64,000 nt of DNA from DATLLN01 sp963797175 (lineage in GTDB: Bacteria; Actinomycetota; Thermoleophilia; Gaiellales; JAICJC01): the NCBI GenBank assembly GCA_963797175.1, contig CAWCOL010000005.1, forward strand, positions 930,001 to 994,000, read 5' to 3'. The notes beneath the pieces were generated by a model, which searched no databases, had not been told where the DNA came from, and worked only from the letters and a program-made list of their open reading frames with translations. Each line of letters opens with the position of its first letter. Position 1 is the stretch's first letter. Of the stretch, positions 25,402 to 31,679 are shown in pieces. The position numbers and the translations under genes were made by a program.

Positions 25402-27203
25402 GCAAGCACATCGTCACGGCTGACGACATCCGCAGCCTGGCCGCGGGCGGCGAGCACGAGCTGATGCTGCGCGAGCACACCGTGCTGACCGACGCGGCGC
25501 TGGACGCCGTGCGGCTGCACGGCATCCGCCTGGTCGAGGGCGGCGCCACGTCGCTGCGCCCGCCGGCGGACGACGTGGTCGCGGCGCTGCCCCAGCGCGC
25601 AAAGGGGCTGCCGGCCCCCGCGCTGGCCGGCCTCTCGCGAGGCGGTGGTGGCGCGCAGCCGGCGGCCTCGCGCTCACCCGCCGGCGCGGCGGCGGCCCCG
25701 TCGCCGCGGTTCGAGGGCCTCCCCGACTACGGCGACCTGCGCTCGCAGCTCCTGATCGGCGGCGAGTGGCGCGACGCGGCCGGCGGCCAGACGGTGCCGA
25801 CGGTCGATCCCGCCACCAACCGCACGATCGTCGACGTCGCGGCGGCCCAGCCCGAGGACGTCGACCGGGCCGTCCGCGCCGCCCGTGACGCCTTCCCCGC
25901 CTGGCGCGACCTGGCGCCGGAGCGGCGGTCTCGCATCCTGCTGCGGGTCGCCGAGCTGATCGAGGCCGAGCACGAGCGGCTGGCGAAGATCGAGTCGCAC
26001 GACGTGGGCAAGCCGATCCGCGAGGCAGCGCTGGTCGACCTGCCCGCCTGCTGGGACCCGTTCCGCTTCTACCAGGGCCTCGTCCGCGTCATCGACGGCC
26101 GGGTGCTGGCGATGCCGGCCAGCAACCTGGACTACGTGCGCAAGGAGCCGATGGGCGTCGTCGGCATGATCATCCCCTGGAACTTCCCGCTGCACATCGC
26201 CTGCCGCAAGGGCAGCGCGGCGCTCGCGGCGGGCAACACCGTGGTGCTGAAGGCGCCCGAGCTGGCGCCGCTGACCTCGCTCGAGCTGGGCCGGATCTGC
26301 CTGGAGGCGGGCATGCCGCCGGGCGTGTTCAACGTCGTCCCCGGGCTGGGCGAGGTGGCCGGCGCCGCGCTGGCCGACCACCCCGGCGTGGACAAGATCG
26401 CGTTCACCGGCTCGACCGTGACCGGGCGGAGCGTCGCCCGCGCCGGCGCAGGGACGATCAAGCGGGTCTCGCTCGAGCTGGGCGGCAAGTCGCCGTCGAT
26501 CGTGTTCGCCGACGCCGACCTCGACCGGGCGGTCACGGGCAGCGTGTTCGGCATCTACCTGGCGCAGGGCGAGGTCTGCTCGGCCGGATCGCGGGTGCTG
26601 GTCGAGCGGTCGATGCACGACGAGTTCGTGCAGCGCTTCGCCGAACGGGCGCGGCGGATCCGCGTCGGCCTGCCGTCGCAGTGGTCGACGCAGCTCGGCG
26701 CCCTCATCAACCGGCGCCAGTGCGAGCGGGTCGAGGAGTACATCGAGATCGGCCGGACGGAGGGCGCGACCGTCGTCACAGGAGGCACCAGGCCGGCCGA
26801 CCCCGCCCTGGCCGACGGCAACTTCATCGAGCCGACGGTGTTCGCAGGGGTGCGCAACGAGATGCGGATCGCCCAGGAGGAGATCTTCGGGCCGGTGGTC
26901 GTGATCATCCCGTTCGACGGCGAGGAGGAGGCCGTGCGGCTCGCCAACGACGTCCGCTACGGCCTGGCCGCCGGCATCTGGACGCGCGACGCGGCCCGCG
27001 CGCACCGGGTCGCGCACGCCCTCCAGGCGGGCTCGATCTGGGTCAACCACTACGGGGTGTATCCGTCGGAGGCGCCGTTCGGCGGCTACAAGGAGTCCGG
27101 CACCGGGCACGACCTCGGCCTGGAGTCGCTGGCCGAGTACATGGAGACCAAGAACATCAACGTGAACCTGTCGACCGAGTCGGCCGACTGGTACGAGTCC
27201 TAA
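25398..27203 (+). CDS. Aldehyde dehydrogenase with BMC-associated N-terminal extension
   Basis: A 601-residue fusion. The ALDH core (about 112-595) has IPWNFPLHIACRKGSAALAA, the general base Glu360 (LELGGKSPS) and the nucleophile Cys394 (GEVCSAGSRV). Their 34-residue spacing is that of classical NAD(P)-dependent, non-CoA-acylating ALDHs, of the betaine-aldehyde type. Residues 1-50 (IVTADDIRSLAAGG...TVLTDAALDAVRLHGIRLVE) resemble the small N-terminal module found on EutT-like and other microcompartment enzymes. A flexible Ala/Pro/Gly linker (about 51-108) follows. I infer that the extension tethers the enzyme to the shell. GTGA overlap with glxD; 13 bp before the BMC-H gene. Confidence 0.85.
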   Translation: MSKHIVTADDIRSLAAGGEHELMLREHTVLTDAALDAVRLHGIRLVEGGATSLRPPADDVVAALPQRAKGLPAPALAGLSRGGGGAQPAASRSPAGAAAAPSPRFEGLPDYGDLRSQLLIGGEWRDAAGGQTVPTVDPATNRTIVDVAAAQPEDVDRAVRAARDAFPAWRDLAPERRSRILLRVAELIEAEHERLAKIESHDVGKPIREAALVDLPACWDPFRFYQGLVRVIDGRVLAMPASNLDYVRKEPMGVVGMIIPWNFPLHIACRKGSAALAAGNTVVLKAPELAPLTSLELGRICLEAGMPPGVFNVVPGLGEVAGAALADHPGVDKIAFTGSTVTGRSVARAGAGTIKRVSLELGGKSPSIVFADADLDRAVTGSVFGIYLAQGEVCSAGSRVLVERSMHDEFVQRFAERARRIRVGLPSQWSTQLGALINRRQCERVEEYIEIGRTEGATVVTGGTRPADPALADGNFIEPTVFAGVRNEMRIAQEEIFGPVVVIIPFDGEEEAVRLANDVRYGLAAGIWTRDAARAHRVAHALQAGSIWVNHYGVYPSEAPFGGYKESGTGHDLGLESLAEYMETKNINVNLSTESADWYES

Positions 27204-27216
27204 GGAGGGACGAAGG

Positions 27217-27513
27217 ATGGATGGAGCACTGGGGTTGATCGAGACCCGCGGCCTGGTGGCCGCGATCGAGGCGGCCGACGCGATGGTCAAGGCCGCGAAC
27301 GTCGAGATCGTCGGCCGTGAGTCGATCGGCGGCGGGTACGTCACCGTTGCCGTGTCAGGCGACGTGGGCGCCGTCAAGGCGGCCATCGATGCGGGCGCGA
27401 CGGCGGCGAAGAAGACCGGCGAGCTGGTCTCGGCGCACCTGATCCCGCGGCCGCACGAGGACGTCGCCAAGGTGCTGCCGGCCGCGGCGGCGCGGACGGC
27501 CGCCAAGAGGTAG
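27217..27513 (+). CDS. BMC-H hexameric microcompartment shell protein
   Basis: A 98-residue single BMC domain, the hexagonal tile of a protein shell. Motifs are LGLIETRGLVAAIEAADAMV, KAANVEIVGRESIGGGYVTV, VSGDVGAVKAAIDAGATAAK and ELVSAHLIPRPHEDV, all in canonical order. GGGY lies at the position that lines the central pore. A clear AAGGAGG site lies 8-10 bases before the ATG, the strongest in the operon, which fits the high copy number needed of a shell tile. It is the only BMC-H gene in the window. Confidence 0.95.
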   Translation: MDGALGLIETRGLVAAIEAADAMVKAANVEIVGRESIGGGYVTVAVSGDVGAVKAAIDAGATAAKKTGELVSAHLIPRPHEDVAKVLPAAAARTAAKR

Positions 27514-27516
27514 GCG

Positions 27517-27897
27517 GTGTCGGCGATCAGGATCGTGTGCGACGGCGAGGTGATCGAGGCCGAGCTGCTGGACGACGATGCGCCGCGCATCTGCGGCTAC
27601 ATCCGCTCCATCCTGCCGCTCGACTCGACCATGGTCCACGCCAAGTTCGCGGGCGAGGAGACGATCGTGATGGTGCCGTTCTTCGCCGAGCAGGAGAACG
27701 GCAAGACGGACGTTGTCGCCGGAGACATCGGCTACTACCCGGGACGGCAGACGCTGTGCCTGTTCTACGGCCGCACCCAGCCGTTCGGCGAGGTGTCGTA
27801 CGTCGCGCGGGTGCGGTCGAACCTGGACGGGCTGGCGCGCTGCGGCCGCAAGATCCTCGAGACCGGCTCGCTGCCGGTGCGGATGGAGCGCGCCTGA
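27517..27897 (+). CDS. Cyclophilin-like DUF3830 family protein in BMC operon
   Basis: A 126-residue protein, probably of the DUF3830 cyclophilin-like fold (LLDDDAPRICGYIRSILPLD, VVAGDIGYYPGRQTLCLFYG, QPFGEVSYVARV). Such small beta-barrels occur beside amidase and ring-opening hydrolase genes, but their chemistry is not established. It sits between two shell genes, so its product may be cargo or an assembly factor. GTG start 3 bases after the BMC-H stop; its stop overlaps the next start (TGATG). Cys residues 26, 88 and 108 are not arranged as a metal site. Confidence 0.7.
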   Translation: MSAIRIVCDGEVIEAELLDDDAPRICGYIRSILPLDSTMVHAKFAGEETIVMVPFFAEQENGKTDVVAGDIGYYPGRQTLCLFYGRTQPFGEVSYVARVRSNLDGLARCGRKILETGSLPVRMERA

Positions 27898-28376
27898 TGC
27901 CCGCCTACGTCTCGGCCGCGGCGCTGGTCGAGGAGCTGCGCGAGTTCACGGCGGCCCGGTGGCTGGACGAGCCGCCGGACGTGGCGCGGCTGCGGTCGTT
28001 CACGCTGCCGCCGATGGGCAATCTGCCCTGCGTCATGTACTGCAACTTCGACCTGTTCTGGGCCGGCGAGCAGCTCCAGGTGTGCCGGCAGGCGGCACTG
28101 GACGGCGACCTCCGGCTCCCCGAGCTGTGCTCGGTGACGGCGATGCTGCTGGAGCGGACGGCCGCGCGGACGGCCAAGTGGGAGATGACCGAGACCGTCG
28201 CGCTGCTCGAGCGGGCGGCCTCGATCCTGGCCGAATGGCGGCCGGACACGAGCATGGAGTTCGCGGTGGTGGTCGAGCACCTGCTGATGGCGATCAACCG
28301 GATCCAGGCAGCCGTGGACGCGATCATTCCCTGGAACGACCTGGACGGCGCGGTGCGCCTGCGGTCGAACGGATGA
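27897..28376 (+). CDS. Unknown helical protein encoded between shell genes
   Basis: A 159-residue, mostly helical protein that I do not recognise. A central stretch PPMGNLPCVMYCNFDLFWAG is rich in aromatic residues and has two cysteines. The C-terminal half (TETVALLERAASILAEWRPD, FAVVVEHLLMAINRIQAAVD) looks like a helical bundle. There is no signal peptide. The ATG overlaps the DUF3830 stop, and the BMC-P gene follows after 13 bp, so it is certainly part of the shell operon. It may be a cargo enzyme or a scaffold. Confidence 0.65.
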   Translation: MPAYVSAAALVEELREFTAARWLDEPPDVARLRSFTLPPMGNLPCVMYCNFDLFWAGEQLQVCRQAALDGDLRLPELCSVTAMLLERTAARTAKWEMTETVALLERAASILAEWRPDTSMEFAVVVEHLLMAINRIQAAVDAIIPWNDLDGAVRLRSNG

Positions 28377-28389
28377 GGAGGACGGTGCG

Positions 28390-28635
28390 ATGCTGCACTG
28401 CCGAGTGACCGGAAGCACCGTCGCCACACAGAAGGCGCCGGGGCTGTCCGGGTTCAAGCTGCTGCGGGTGGCGCCCGAGCCGGGCGGCCCGGAGCTGGTG
28501 GCGGTCGACTTGGTCGGCGCCGGCGAGGGCGACCGCGTGCTGGTGGCGACGGGATCGGCCGCGCGGGAGCACGAGGCAACGCGGGGCGCTCCCGTGGATG
28601 CCGCCATCGTCGCCATCGTCGATCCGACCGGCTGA
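28390..28635 (+). CDS. BMC-P pentameric vertex protein (EutN/CcmL family)
   Basis: An 81-residue EutN/CcmL-type pentamer that caps the vertices of an icosahedral shell. The pattern GSTVATQKAPGLSGFKLLRV, VAVDLVGAGEGDRVLVATGS then AAREHEATRGAPVDAAIVAI is diagnostic. AGGAGG lies about 9 bases before the ATG. A closed compartment needs BMC-H, BMC-P and usually BMC-T; all three are here, so the operon can in principle build a complete shell. Confidence 0.95.
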   Translation: MLHCRVTGSTVATQKAPGLSGFKLLRVAPEPGGPELVAVDLVGAGEGDRVLVATGSAAREHEATRGAPVDAAIVAIVDPTG

Positions 28636-28645
28636 CCGGGTCGAA

Positions 28646-29248
28646 GTGGCGGAGCTCCGCGCGTTCGTCGAGATCGACGCGATGCAGCCGCAGTGGGCTG
28701 CCTACGTGGCGCAGACCTGCCAGGGCGATCCGCCCTGGGCGGGGATGGCGCAGCTGTACGTCGAGGTCGCCCCGGCGAACGAGGTGTTCGCGCTGGTCAA
28801 CGCTGCGGTCAAGAACGCCGACGTGCGGAGCGGCCTGCAGGTGGTCGAGCGGCAGTACGGCACGCTCGAGCTGCACGGCCGCGACCCCTTCGCACTACGG
28901 GAGGCGGGGGGCGCGATCCTCGACCGTCTCGGGCTCTCCGCCGCCGACGCGGCGCGGCCCGAGCTGATCGCCAGCGAGGTGGTGACCAAGGTCGATCCGA
29001 ACCAGGCGCAGCTGATCAACCGCATGCGGGTGGCCAACCTGCTGCTGGAGGGCGAGACGATGTTCCTGATCGAGGCCTCCCCCGCCGCGTACGTCGCCCG
29101 CGCCGCCAACGCGGCCGAGAAGCAGTCGCCGGTCAAGCTCGTCTACGCCGCCCTGCTGGGGGCGAGCGGCCGGCTGATCATGAGCGGCCGCGACGCAGAG
29201 GCCGCCGAGGGCCACCGCGCCGCCCTGGCCGCCCTCGGCGCCGCCTGA
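28646..29248 (+). CDS. BMC-T tandem-domain shell protein (RMM type)
   Basis: A 200-residue protein with two BMC domains that forms pseudohexameric trimers. Domain 1 covers about 1-95 (ELRAFVEIDAMQPQWAAYVA, LQVVERQYGTLELHGRDPFA). Domain 2 covers about 105-200 (VDPNQAQLINRMRVANLLLE, GETMFLIEASPAAYVARAAN). In my recollection this arrangement matches the BMC-T of the Rhodococcus/Mycobacterium RMM compartments, which process amino-alcohol-derived aldehydes. Trimers of this kind often carry the larger, gated pores. I chose GTG 28646 because it starts exactly at the conserved ELRAFVEIDA block. It is the last gene of the operon. Confidence 0.92.
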   Translation: MAELRAFVEIDAMQPQWAAYVAQTCQGDPPWAGMAQLYVEVAPANEVFALVNAAVKNADVRSGLQVVERQYGTLELHGRDPFALREAGGAILDRLGLSAADAARPELIASEVVTKVDPNQAQLINRMRVANLLLEGETMFLIEASPAAYVARAANAAEKQSPVKLVYAALLGASGRLIMSGRDAEAAEGHRAALAALGAA

Positions 29249-29289
29249 CCGGCGAGCGTGGGCGGGGGTTGGGTCGGCGGGGGTTGGCC

Positions 29290-29580
29290 ACTGACCGTGG
29301 CGCCGGTGGACCACCCTGGAGGGTTCCGCAGGTTGGGCTCCCGACGGTTTGCGTCAGGTCTTTGGTGCCTCTTCGTCACGGAACTGCGGATCGGCTGTGA
29401 TGGGGGTCTGGCACGGTGCCAGACCCCGTACCGGACACCCTCCCGATCCCCATGGTTGGGCGATTCCTGGCCGGCTGGAATGGTCACGCCTTCCACCCTG
29501 GATCGTCACGAAACGCCGGATCGGCTGTGAGCGGGGCCCGGCACGGTGCCGGACCCCGTACCGGGCCCCACCCGACCGTG
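29290..29580. repeat. Dispersed hairpin repeat, copy A (two units)
   Basis: The 339-bp gap after the BMC operon (29249-29587) has no gene. It holds two units about 130 bp apart, each with GGATCGGCTGTGA followed by a near-perfect 25-base palindrome built on GGGGTCTGGCAC (29403-29427; 29533-29557 with one mismatch). The left part (29305-29402), including GGTGGACCACCCTGGAGGGT, recurs almost unchanged but inverted at 44580-44768. Confidence 0.75.
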
Positions 29581-29587
29581 GTCGAGC

Positions 29588-30325
29588 TCAGAGGTCCCAG
29601 GCGTCCGGGCCGCGACGGTAGACGGAGATCTCGAACGCGTCCGCCAGGTGGTACTCGCGCGACGCGAACAGCGGCTGGTCGTTCTCGGTGTAGTCCACCT
29701 GCCAGATCTCCATCAGCAGCGCGCCGCGCGCCGTCCGCAGCCGGGCCGCCAGCTCCGCGTCCGCGGCGAAGGGGCGCAGCTTGGCGACGCCGTGGTGCAC
29801 CTCCAGCCCGCGATCGGAGAGCGACTGGTAGATCGAGTCGGCGTCGCCCAGCGGATCCGCGTCCAGCAGCGCCGCCGACCAGTGATCGACCGAGTAGACG
29901 ACCGGCTCCCCCGCCGCCGTGCGCACCCGCCGCAGCGCCTGCACCGGATCGCCCGGCTCGATGGCCAGTGCCGCCGCGATCTCCTCGTCCGCCGGCTCGG
30001 TCGTCAGCGTCCGCTCCAGCGTGCCCGCCTCCAGCCCGAACGTCTCGATCAGCCTGGTCACACCGAAGTTCCGCTCCAGGTTGTTGCGCATCAGCGGGCG
30101 GTCGGTGACATACGTCCCCGCTCCCGGCAGCCGCCGCAGGTATCCCTCCTCGACCAGCGCCCGCATCGCCTCGCGCAGCGTGCCGCGCGAGACCTCGAGC
30201 TCCTCGGCCAGCTCCGGCTCCGGTGGCAGCCGCTCGCCCGGCACCAGCCGGCCGCGCGCCATCGCCGACCGCAGCCGCTCCGCGACCTGGATCGTCCGGC
30301 CGCCCGTCACCGATCGTCGTGCCAC
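29588..30325 (-). CDS. GntR/HutC-family transcriptional regulator with UTRA domain
   Basis: A 245-residue repressor-type regulator. The winged HTH is at about residues 10-72 (VAERLRSAMARGRLVPGERL, EVSRGTLREAMRALVEEGYL, LRRLPGAGTYV). The UTRA ligand-binding domain follows at about 90-240 (GDPVQALRRVRTAAGEPVVY, FASREYHLADAFEISVYRR). HutC-type proteins respond to a pathway metabolite. The GTG at 30325 is the first start that leaves room for the operator TTGTCGGACAA 14 bases upstream. It is divergent to the TIM-barrel gene. A second copy of the operator precedes the permease transcript, which outlines a regulon of four or five genes. Confidence 0.88.
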   Translation of the reverse strand: MARRSVTGGRTIQVAERLRSAMARGRLVPGERLPPEPELAEELEVSRGTLREAMRALVEEGYLRRLPGAGTYVTDRPLMRNNLERNFGVTRLIETFGLEAGTLERTLTTEPADEEIAAALAIEPGDPVQALRRVRTAAGEPVVYSVDHWSAALLDADPLGDADSIYQSLSDRGLEVHHGVAKLRPFAADAELAARLRTARGALLMEIWQVDYTENDQPLFASREYHLADAFEISVYRRGPDAWDL

Positions 30326-30338
30326 ACCCGCCCCCGGA

Positions 30339-30349
30339 TTGTCGGACAA
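30339..30349. promoter_or_regulatory. GntR operator 1, TTGTCGGACAA
   Basis: A perfect 5-1-5 palindrome between gntR and the divergent TIM-barrel gene. It overlaps the likely -35 box (CGGACA, 30343-30348), which sits 17 bases ahead of TACACT. A repressor bound here would block the rightward promoter and probably its own. It fits the GntR-family pattern N-Y-GT-N-AC-R-N. Confidence 0.65.
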
Positions 30350-30365
30350 ACTCGCCGCGCCAGTG

Positions 30366-30371
30366 TACACT
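30366..30371 (+). promoter_or_regulatory. -10 box TACACT of the TIM-barrel gene
   Basis: TACACT ends 9 bases before ATG 30381, with no ribosome-binding site, so the mRNA is probably leaderless. CGGACA lies 17 bases upstream as the -35 element and overlaps the GntR operator. Confidence 0.55.
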
Positions 30372-30380
30372 CACCGCGCG

Positions 30381-31040
30381 ATGGAGTTCATCTTCATGCT
30401 CACGCGGGACGACCGCACCCTGCCCGACGCGAAGGCCGTGTGGGAGAGCGTCGCGAGGAGCGGAGTGCGCCACGTCGGCTGCAAGGACGTGGGCCTGCCG
30501 GAGGATGAGCTGAAGGCGTTCCTGGACGCCGTCCGCGGTGCCGGGCACACCACCTACCTCGAGGTCGTCTCGATGACGCCCGAGGACGAGCTGCGGTCGG
30601 CCGAGGTCGCGCTGCGAGTGCGGCCGGACTACCTGATCGGCGGCACCCAGGTCGACCGGGTGCACGAGCTGATCGCCGGCAGCGGCATGAAGTATTTCCC
30701 GTACGTGGGGCGGATCGTGGACCATCCCTGCCTGCTGCGGGGCACCGTCGAGGAGATCTGCGAGGACGCGCGCGGCGTCGATGCCAAGGGCGCGGACGGG
30801 ATCAACCTGCTCGCCTACCGCTACGACGGCGACGTCCCCGGCCTGGTCGCCGCGGTATCCGAGACCACCCACCTGCCGTTGATCTGCGCCGGCTCCGTGG
30901 ACTCGACCTCGCGCATCACCGAACTGGCCGGTCTGGGCGTCTGGGCGTTCACCGTCGGCACCGCCGCGCTGGACGCGCGGTTCGTGCCCGGCGCGGGCCT
31001 GGAGGCACAGCTCGACGCCATCCTGGCCGCCGCCGCTTGA
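30381..31040 (+). CDS. TIM-barrel protein of unknown specificity
   Basis: A 219-residue protein with a beta/alpha-barrel layout. Strand ends are marked by HVGCKDVGLP, TYLEVVSMTPEDEL, YLIGGTQVDR, KYFPYVGRIV, GINLLAYRYDGDV, LICAGSVDS and AFTVGTAALDARF. The final AGSVDS and VGTAA segments form a phosphate-binding loop of the HisA/HisF kind, so the substrate probably carries a phosphate. Relatives have been annotated inconsistently (HisA-like or PdxA-like), so I do not give a reaction. Control by the divergent GntR regulator ties it to the permease and dehydrogenase downstream. Confidence 0.7.
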   Translation: MEFIFMLTRDDRTLPDAKAVWESVARSGVRHVGCKDVGLPEDELKAFLDAVRGAGHTTYLEVVSMTPEDELRSAEVALRVRPDYLIGGTQVDRVHELIAGSGMKYFPYVGRIVDHPCLLRGTVEEICEDARGVDAKGADGINLLAYRYDGDVPGLVAAVSETTHLPLICAGSVDSTSRITELAGLGVWAFTVGTAALDARFVPGAGLEAQLDAILAAAA

Positions 31041-31066
31041 CGGCCGACCGGCCGCTCCGTCATACT
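31037..31066 (+). promoter_or_regulatory. Promoter TTGACG-N18-CATACT for the permease transcript
   Basis: TTGACG at 31037-31042 and CATACT at 31061-31066 are separated by 18 bases, one of the best -35/-10 pairs in the window. The -35 box overlaps the stop codon of the TIM-barrel gene. The predicted start of transcription is at about 31073. Confidence 0.6.
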
Positions 31067-31072
31067 CGCCCG

Positions 31073-31186
31073 ATGGACTTTGTCCGACAAACGGCCGTCC
31101 CCGCTTCTGAGGGTGGTCGGCGCCCTTGTGCCTCCGGCAACGCGGTGGGAGCATCCATGCTCCCACGAGACGGAGGTGCACGATGA
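31073..31186 (+). CDS. Possible 37-codon leaderless upstream ORF
   Basis: The ATG at 31073 lies 6 bases after the CATACT -10 box, the spacing of leaderless genes here. Its frame runs 37 codons and stops at a TGA that overlaps the ATG of the next gene (ATGA). It encodes no recognisable peptide and uses some codons rare for this genome (TTT, CGA, ACG), so it may only be a translated leader. The GntR operator and a long hairpin both lie inside it. Confidence 0.3.
   Translation: MDFVRQTAVPASEGGRRPCASGNAVGASMLPRDGGAR
31079..31091. promoter_or_regulatory. GntR operator 2, TTTGTCCGACAAA
   Basis: A perfect 6-1-6 palindrome matching the operator next to gntR. It begins about 6 bases after the predicted transcription start, so bound repressor would block initiation or early elongation of the permease transcript. 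Confidence 0.65.
31145..31166 (+). promoter_or_regulatory. 9-bp leader hairpin GTGGGAGCA-TCCA-TGCTCCCAC
   Basis: A perfect stem in the leader RNA, ending 8-9 bases before the GGAGG ribosome-binding site of the 31183 gene. With no T-run it is unlikely to be a terminator. It could gate ribosome access or stabilise the message. Confidence 0.5.
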
Positions 31187-31638
31187 CCGCAGAGGAACGC
31201 CGAGTCCGCGACGACCTGTCGAGGCTCGCCGGCAGCGACCGCGGCCGCCAGCTCCTGCAGCTCTCGATGCGCGGCATCGGCCGCGGCGAGCGGCAGCTGA
31301 CGGCCGGCTGCTGGGTGGACGGCGGCATCGCCGGCTGCCTGTTCCAGCATGCGTACTGGCAGGGCGTCGAGGAGGGTGTGTTCGCCGACCGAGGCCGTCC
31401 GGGAGACTGGATCGGCAGCTTCGTCGGATCCGGCGACTACGGCGTCGTCATCCAGGCGATCGAGTCGTTCGACCGGCTCGCTCGGGCCCAGCACGCGGAC
31501 GTCAAGCGCCGCCGGCTGCTGCCCGACCGGGTCGAGGTGCGGCAGGCGGAATGGCGCAAGGCCGTCGAGCAGATCCTGGTCGACACCCTGGCCACCGCCG
31601 AGCCCACGGTCGCCGAGGGGGTGAAGGTCACCGCCTAA
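31183..31638 (+). CDS. Unknown protein upstream of amino-acid permease
   Basis: A 151-residue soluble protein that I do not recognise. The middle (GCWVDGGIAGCLFQHAYWQG, DWIGSFVGSGDYGVVIQAIE) is Gly- and aromatic-rich with two cysteines; the ends are charged helices. The start ATG has a GGAGG site and overlaps the stop of the small upstream ORF. It is transcribed with the permease 41 bp downstream, under the GntR operator, so it probably belongs to the same catabolic or uptake pathway. Confidence 0.65.
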   Translation: MTAEERRVRDDLSRLAGSDRGRQLLQLSMRGIGRGERQLTAGCWVDGGIAGCLFQHAYWQGVEEGVFADRGRPGDWIGSFVGSGDYGVVIQAIESFDRLARAQHADVKRRRLLPDRVEVRQAEWRKAVEQILVDTLATAEPTVAEGVKVTA

Positions 31639-31679
31639 CCCCGCTCGCCGTTCGTCTTCGTCACCTGGAAGGAGGGATC

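Noticed and set aside
29249..29587. Small open frames in the intergenic hairpin region
   Set aside because: They share their peptide with the inverted copy at 44.5 kb in other frames, lack start signals and consist of repeat DNA.
31092..31182. Leader with CCGGCAACGCGGTGGGAGC, reminiscent of SAM-type riboswitch segments
   Set aside because: The GGCAAC and GCGGTGGG pieces occur, but the spacing and the helices expected around them are absent, and the downstream genes are not linked to methionine. A simple hairpin explains it better.
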